From Fallopia convolvulus (lineage: Eukaryota; Streptophyta; Magnoliopsida; Caryophyllales; Polygonaceae), in contig OZ024730.1 of assembly GCA_964016875.1 (NCBI GenBank), positions 37,139,795 to 37,203,794 of the forward strand: a stretch of DNA of 64,000 nt. The letters are read 5' to 3'. Position numbers and translations under genes: made by a program. This document shows, one piece after another, positions 59,061-64,000 of the stretch; position 1 is the stretch's first letter, and each line of letters opens with the position of its first letter. Below the pieces are notes generated by a model that searched no databases, had not been told where the DNA came from, and was given only the letters and a program-made list of their open reading frames with translations.

Positions 59061-61314
59061 ATGGATAATCAAGGTCAAGGCTTTATTAATTTGTTGAACG
59101 AGCAATACTATGGTGGTGTTGGTGGTTCACAAGAAAGTCAAATGGATCTAATGCTTATCAACCACAACCACCTTATCCTCATATGTCTATGCCTATGCCC
59201 ATTCCCCCTCATATGTCTATGCCTATGCCCATTCCTCCACAAGTTCCTCATTCCGCTTCTATTCATAACCAAGGTGCACAAGGCAATGAGGAGGTCGAAG
59301 TCGATGAGCAACACACCGACGAGGATGAGCAACACACCGAAGAGGAGGAGGGGGCATCTACGGTCAACCAAACCGCAAAAGTGTTGAAATCCGACATTTT
59401 CACAAAGCACTTCACCAAGGGCAATGAATTGGATGCACTAGACCGATATGTTGTCAAGTGCAACTATTGTCCCTCGAAGTACAAATGGAAGCGCAATGGA
59501 GGCTATGGCACCTTGAACAAGCATTTGAAGGCAAAACACTTGGACAAGTTGGGCATGATGCGAGGTCAAACACAAATTTCGACTTCGGGGTTAGCAAGTT
59601 CTTCCTCTCAATCTCCCTTATTTACTTATAATCATGAGCGTAGTGTTTATACTTTGTCCGAAGCTATTTGTGTTGATCATTTGCCATTTCAATTTGCGGA
59701 AAGTGTGGGTATAAATGATTGGGTTTCCAACCATTTGCAACCCGCTTATAAACGAACATCAAGAAAAACAATTAGGAAAAATGTGTTTAAAGCATATGCG
59801 TGTCGTAAAAAGGAGTTGTCTCGGTTTTTTGCTCAAAATGATATTCGTGTTTCTATTTGTAGTGATATTTGTAGTGATAACTATCAATCTCATTCATACA
59901 TGGGTATTACATGTCATTATATTGATGATCATTTTCACATGCAAAAACGAGTTTTGTCTTTTCGAGTATTTGATGGGGCACATACCGCTTCAAATATTTG
60001 TATCATTATACGAACTATTTTAGATGAGTATAGACTACTTCATCGAGTTTTCACTATTTCATTTGATAATGCATCTCACAACACCACTTCTATGAGTGAA
60101 TTGATTCAAGTTTGTCAACCGGTTTTTGGAAACAAATACTTTCATGTAAGATGTTCTTGTCATATTTTATACTTATGTGTTCAAGATGGTTTGACACTTT
60201 TAATGCCATATCTTGAACCTATTAAGTATGTTGTTAGCTTTATTTGGTTAAAAAAGAAGACCAAAAGTGATTGGGGGAGGTTTTGTAAATCGAATGGTGT
60301 TAAACCAATACTTTTTTCAAAAGATGTCGGTCATCGTTGGAATTCAACTTATAAATTACTTGTTCAATGTTTACGTTATAAAGAACTTTTAGCTTCCTTT
60401 GCCGCTCAACATATCCCGGGTTCACAAGCAATTGAAGCTTGTTGGGATATTTCCTATGATATTGTGGAGATTTTACAAGTTTTTAATGATGCAACTTATA
60501 CATTTAGTCAAACATATACACCAAGTGCTCATTTGTTTGTTGTTGAAGCTTTGAATGTTGCGGGTGCCTTTAAGGAAGGGCTTTCACAACCCGACCGCCT
60601 CGACATTGTTGAAGGTATTTTACGTATGAAGAGGAAGTGGTTGAAGATATTTATCTTGTTGCTTGTGTTTTTGATCCAAGATTTAAGATGCAAGGTTTGC
60701 AAGATACTTTGTATCAATACTATGAGTTGTTAAATTTAGAAGAAGAACATTATGGTAGAAATTGCAATGTTGATGTCATTATAGAACGTGTTAAATCTCT
60801 TATCTATGATTTGTACAAAACTTATAGCACGGGTGGTGAGGTTCCTTCTATGCCTCAACTACCCCCATCGTCCTCCTCATCTTGTCGTTCTTTTCTATCC
60901 GCCGGGTCTCGTATGTTGCAAAATCTTACAAAAAAACCGAGATTCACGAGCTCACATACGGAGCTCGATACTTATCTAACGACTACCTTTGAGTTTGTAG
61001 ATGATTTTGACATTTTAGATTGGTGGAAGCAACACAAGAACACATATCCAACACTAGCAAGGATCGTCGCTCAAGTACTTGCCGTTCCCGCTTCAACGGT
61101 AGCGGTGGAGCAAAAGTTTAGCCAAGGCGGCCACATCTTAGACGATAGAAGATCAAGATTGGCACCCGAAGCATTGGAAGCCCAAGTTTGTGTGGACGAT
61201 TGGAAGAGGACGGAAATTAGATCACAATCAATGAACTATACGGAGTCATCCGATGATATAATAGAGGACGACGCAAGCCAAGCTTCTTCCGCCGGTTCCG
61301 CCGGGTCGTCTTAG
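59061..61314 (+). pseudogene. hAT transposase (BED-type), two frameshifts
   Basis: The probable N-terminus starts at ATG 59061 (MDNQGQGF). A frameshift near 59145-59160 moves into the main frame, with a twice-repeated MSMPMPIPPH stretch. BED finger CNYCPSKYKW...LNKHLKAKH follows. Catalytic core: SDICSD (first Asp; the usual Trp after it is Cys) and ISFDNASHN (second Asp). A second frameshift near 60625-60640 leads into VACVFDPRFKM and the dimerisation region LDWWKQHKN, AVPASTVAVEQKFS (Glu) and LAPEALEAQVCVDDW. There are no introns. The stop TAG (61312-61314) is followed by GTAAGT. The lesions are few, so decay is recent, or frameshifting or assembly error is possible. The role is excision and insertion of the element. 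Confidence 0.88.
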
Positions 61315-61610
61315 GTAAGTTGCCAAACGGGGTTTCATATCGAAGGTAATAGAACTACGTGGGCTTTGATTCCTCTATGACCTCGAGAGGATACGTAGGC
61401 AACTTAATATCAAGTTCAAGCCCTTCTTCTCCCACCCCCCTTCTCTTCTCAAAGTCCGAAACCGGTCGGACTAGGCTAAAATAGCCTAAAATATCCATTA
61501 TAACCACAATCCGCGATTGCACAACGACCGCGGAGGACGGGCCGCGATCGCGGTGATAGAGTACCGCGATCGCGGCCCACATTCCGCGATCGCGGATCCC
61601 CTCCAACGGC
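61315..61610 (+). repeat. hAT 3' untranslated unit A, with second palindrome cluster
   Basis: About 95% identical by eye to 61969-62255: from GGTAAGT after the stop codon, through ATCGAAGGTAATAGAACTACG and GAAACCGGTC, to CCGCGATCGCGG motifs. Confidence 0.85.
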
Positions 61611-61764
61611 TATATTTTTCAAATTCAACGGCTATTTCAAGTTTCAACGGCTATATTTATCAATATAAATATGATATCTCTCCTTCAATTTAATTTACAC
61701 CAATCTCATTGACTCATACTCTTTTATTTCTTTTGAATACTTCATTTCATATTCATTTTCAAGT
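61611..61764 (+). promoter_or_regulatory. Second promoter/leader inside the hAT element
   Basis: CAACGGCTATAT...ATATAAATATGATAT, then CTTCAATTTAATTTACACC and AATCTCAT, mirrors the transposase leader at 58845-58990 (CAACGGCTATTTT...TATAAATACC, CTTCAATTTGATTCACACC). It precedes the BED-only frame just as the first precedes the transposase. TATAAAT serves as the TATA-like core. Confidence 0.55.
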
Positions 61765-61968
61765 ATGGAAAACCAAGGCGGAGGGTTGAAATTCGAAATT
61801 TTCACAAATCACTTCACCAAAGACAACGTATTGGATGAACGAGGCCGATGTGAGGTCAAATGCAACTATTGTTCCATGAGGTACAAATGGTTGCCGGGTG
61901 GAGGTTATGGAACCATCACTCGTCATTTAAAGACCAAGCACGACATACACCTTAACCGTAGCCCGTAG
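61765..61968 (+). CDS. Stand-alone BED zinc-finger protein, 67 aa
   Basis: A complete frame from ATG 61765 to TAG. It begins MENQGGG (compare MDNQGQG of the transposase) and contains an intact BED finger: CNYC, then WLPGGGYGTITRHLKTKH, so both Cys and both His are present. There is no catalytic core or dimerisation region. It has its own leader and its own 3' unit. At DNA level the finger is only about three-quarters identical to the transposase finger. It would be expected to bind the element's subterminal repeats in the nucleus, and could act as a repressor or co-factor. That role is inferred from the domain, not shown. Confidence 0.6.
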   Translation: MENQGGGLKFEIFTNHFTKDNVLDERGRCEVKCNYCSMRYKWLPGGGYGTITRHLKTKHDIHLNRSP

Positions 61969-62275
61969 GTAAGTCGCCAAGCGGGGTTGCATATCGAAGG
62001 TAATAGAACTACGTGGGCTTTGATTCCTCTATGACCCCGAGAGGATACGTAGGCAACTTAATATCAAGTTCAAGCCCTTCTTCTCCCACCCCCTTCTCTT
62101 CTCAAAGTCCGAAACCGGTCAGACTAGGCTAAAATAGCCTAAAATAGCCATTATAACCACAATCCGTGATCGTACAACGATCGCGGAGGACGGGCCGCGA
62201 CCGCGGTACTCTATCACCGCGATCGCGGCCCACATCCCGCGACCGCGGTTATCAAACCGCGATCGCGGTTTCAGC
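61969..62275 (+). repeat. hAT 3' untranslated unit A', with third palindrome cluster
   Basis: Near copy of 61315-61610, again directly after a TAG followed by GTAAGT. It ends in CCGCGACCGCGG and CCGCGATCGCGG copies, then the right subterminal GGAACCGG array. Confidence 0.85.
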
Positions 62276-62529
62276 AGAAAATTGATTTTTTTTAAAAAAA
62301 AAATAACTGGAACCGAACCGAATCGGAACCGGTCCAGGAACCGGCGGGAACCGGAAAAAACCAGAACCGAACCGAGGAACCGGGGGGTTCTCGGTTCCGG
62401 TCCCGGTTCCGGGGTTCCGAGGAACCGGAACCGTCGGTTCCGGAACCGGACACGCCACTATCAGTGATGCTTAAGTATGATTAGAGAAATAAGACGAGAC
62501 AACGTTCATATTTGAGTATTTAATCATAC

Positions 62530-62631
62530 CTTCGTGAGCTTGTTCTCCAGCCACCAGTTCACCAATGAAAATCCTCCTTCCAGTGGGTAAGGATGGGGCC
62601 ACCGCAGCACCTCCACCTTCTCCTCCGCCAT
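62530..62631 (-). CDS. Candidate first coding exon of an unknown host gene
   Basis: On the minus strand, ATG (62631-62629) in a good context (GTGATGGCGG) opens 34 codons, MAEEKVEVLRWPHPYPLEGG then FSLVNWWLENKLTK, ending AAG|GTATGA, a usable splice donor. GC content and codon use are typical of a gene start, unlike the AT-rich surroundings. I do not recognise the protein. The next exon would lie left of the hAT element, which therefore sits in the first intron, about 57 bases from the donor. The gene would run convergent with the receptor kinase. It could also be a chance frame. Confidence 0.4.
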
Positions 62632-63590
62632 CACCGTCGACACCGTTTATTCTGTCTTTGTGTATTGATTAATCAGGACCGAGGCCAAATTTGAGGTCAC
62701 CTCATAGGAACGGGGGATAGGATTCCGGGAATCAAAATCAAATGCTCACGGAAGTCATGAAAAATGTCAGCTTCGGATTCAACATTCGACTATTCGAGCA
62801 TCAGACATTCAGACCGCTTTCCCCATCTTTTCCTTCTTCTGTACTTCTCACCGTCTCTCTCTTCTTGCTCTCTCTTTCCTGTGTGGGTCGTTCCCTCTGT
62901 GTTCGGACTTGGGAGGATAATTGAAGGGCCAAAAACATTTATACAACTAATCAATTTTGTGTTATGAGAATTAAAAAAACATAACACTAAGTTAAATATG
63001 GATTTGAAAAATTAAATGAATATAAACTTAGTTGAATCCCTGTCATATTCACGGCATAATTTTGCTAAAGATTATACAATATGATGATATTAATATAAAA
63101 AATTTAAAAAATTATATATCATATTATAATTAAATTATGTAATTTATATAAAAAATCTTTAAGATTATACCCCATATTTTATCAAAATATAGTAAAAAAT
63201 TATACATTTGAAGTCCGAGTCTTGTTAAGAGATAAAAAAATTATTATGCATAAACTTAATATAAAAAATATTAGATGAAGCTATTATCAATATATAGATA
63301 AAAAGATTTAGACTTGAATTCCAAATTTTGTTACTAGATAAAAAAAAAATATGCATAAAAAATATCAACTCAAGTTATTATATTATAAAACATTGGATAT
63401 AAAGAATGAATGATACAAATAGTTATAATATTTATTATTAAAAAATATATCATTATTTTATTAAAGATTACCACGTGACACAATTTTTTCAACAGAGATA
63501 GTTTCTTCTTTATAATGCATTAGATGGATTGATAGTTAGATCTTAACATTAATATGTTGATAATTAATTACATGTAAATCTAATGTAAAA
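62632..63590. other. Leader region of the candidate gene, then AT-rich DNA
   Basis: Bases 62632-62900 are moderately GC-rich and may be the promoter or 5' leader of the minus-strand exon; the short frames there have no domain. From 62960 on the sequence is AT-rich and I see nothing. Confidence 0.3.
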
Positions 63591-64000
63591 TATAGGTGTT
63601 TGATTGACATATCAATAAGTTTTTGTTCAAGTGCGGACCACTCTTGTGGTAAGCCTTTTATTTAAAATGAGGACTAATCTCAACTATTAGATTTACATCA
63701 TCTTTATATATAAGATGATCAAGATTTTATATATATATATATGTATATTATCTTTTTTGTTTTTTTTTTGTTTTTTTATTATTATTTTTTTTAATTTTTA
63801 ATTTTTTTTTCTTTTTTTCTTTTTTTATTTGTTTTCTTTTTTTTTCTTTTTTTTTCTTATTAAAAAAAGCTTTAAAAATACTAAATATGATAGTTCAATT
63901 TTTATATACTACGAGTTTATTTTTATAAACTAGAGGTTCAATTTTTTATGTTAGGAGTTCATTTTTCAATATTGTATGAGTTCAATTTTTATATTCTATG
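63591..64000. repeat. Partial repeat element with GTTCA motifs, cut by the window end
   Basis: GTGCGGACCACTCTTGTGG...ACTAATCTCAACTATTAGATTTACAT resembles the terminal motif of the element at 1739-4540. It is followed by a long T-rich run (63735-63870) and then AGTTCAATTTTT, GAGGTTCAATTTT and GGAGTTCATTTTT repeats, like the GGTTCAT array at 2480-3900. Confidence 0.35.

Larger units (their letters stand above)
58554..62464 (+). mobile_element. Second hAT transposon, with transposase and an extra BED-only ORF
   Basis: The 8-mer TGATGCTT occurs at both borders (58546-58553 and 62465-62472), fitting a hAT TSD. Terminal repeats are (T)AGTGGTGGGTTCCGGT on the left and, read inward, TAGTGGCGTGTCCGGT on the right; four bases (TCAG) lie between the right repeat and the TSD copy, so the exact right end is unsure (62460 or 62464). 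Subterminal regions are packed with GGAACCGG and CCGCGATCGCGG motifs. The transposase reads rightward. Confidence 0.85.

Noticed and set aside
59715..60023. 102-codon hydrophobic plus ORF in the right-hand hAT
   Set aside because: Out-of-frame shadow of the transposase.

Overview
This is a window of nuclear DNA from a flowering plant, most likely a eudicot. The evidence is AT-rich DNA packed with plant-type transposons, an intronless plant receptor-like kinase, chromodomain Ty3/gypsy elements and a Stowaway MITE. The species cannot be fixed from sequence alone. Only one intact host gene is convincing: a G-type lectin S-receptor-like kinase at 55308-57761 (+). A candidate first exon of a second host gene lies at 62530-62631 (-). 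Most of the rest is transposable elements inserted into each other, and many borders can be set to the base from target-site duplications (TSDs). Layout, left to right. Bases 1-5811 hold decayed minus-strand LTR pieces related to the large gypsy family at 19-33 kb, broken up by a short Helitron (1222-1614) and by an unclassified element full of GGTTCAT motifs that carries two tRNA-like sequences. Bases 6044-14799 are the 3' end of an Athila-like gypsy element (broken protease region, spacer, LTR); its LTR is split by a hAT transposon (10177-14439, perfect 8-bp TSD) with a broken transposase. Bases 16112-36793 form one deeply nested stack. A pol-less, LARD-like gypsy element on the minus strand (perfect 5-bp TSD, both LTRs 1314 bp once the insertion is removed) carries a Pack-MULE (16405-17522, perfect 9-bp TSD) with a captured pentatricopeptide-repeat (PPR) gene fragment in its left LTR. 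A complete 14.1-kb Tekay-like chromovirus (19221-33308) sits in its internal region. The chromovirus has near-identical 3.6-kb LTRs, an initiator-Met-tRNA primer site, an extra acidic open reading frame ahead of gag, and a gag-pol frame of 1565 codons stopped by three nonsense codons. Bases 37313-45932 look like a minus-strand Helitron with a solo LTR inside it (43186-44660). Bases 46405-47095 are a hAT MITE inside a duplicated CCACCA-rich tract. Bases 48866-49549 are a second long-TIR MULE with a possible captured coding fragment. Bases 51360-53720 are Helitron 3' sequence with a repeated promoter-like segment. After the receptor kinase gene, a second autonomous-type hAT element (about 58554-62464) carries a frameshifted transposase and a separate small reading frame that encodes only a BED zinc finger. 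Most promising leads: (1) the uncharacterised acidic ORF in the chromovirus; (2) a tRNA-like Pol III promoter, with consensus A and B boxes, embedded antisense in that family's LTR and kept in a much older LTR remnant; (3) the BED-only second gene of the right-hand hAT element; (4) CpG-rich 12-16-bp palindromes, one version shared by the LARD and the right-hand hAT, and different versions at the same position of two related LTRs. The elements do not form a pathway. The kinase is the only gene here expected to act for the host, as a membrane receptor.
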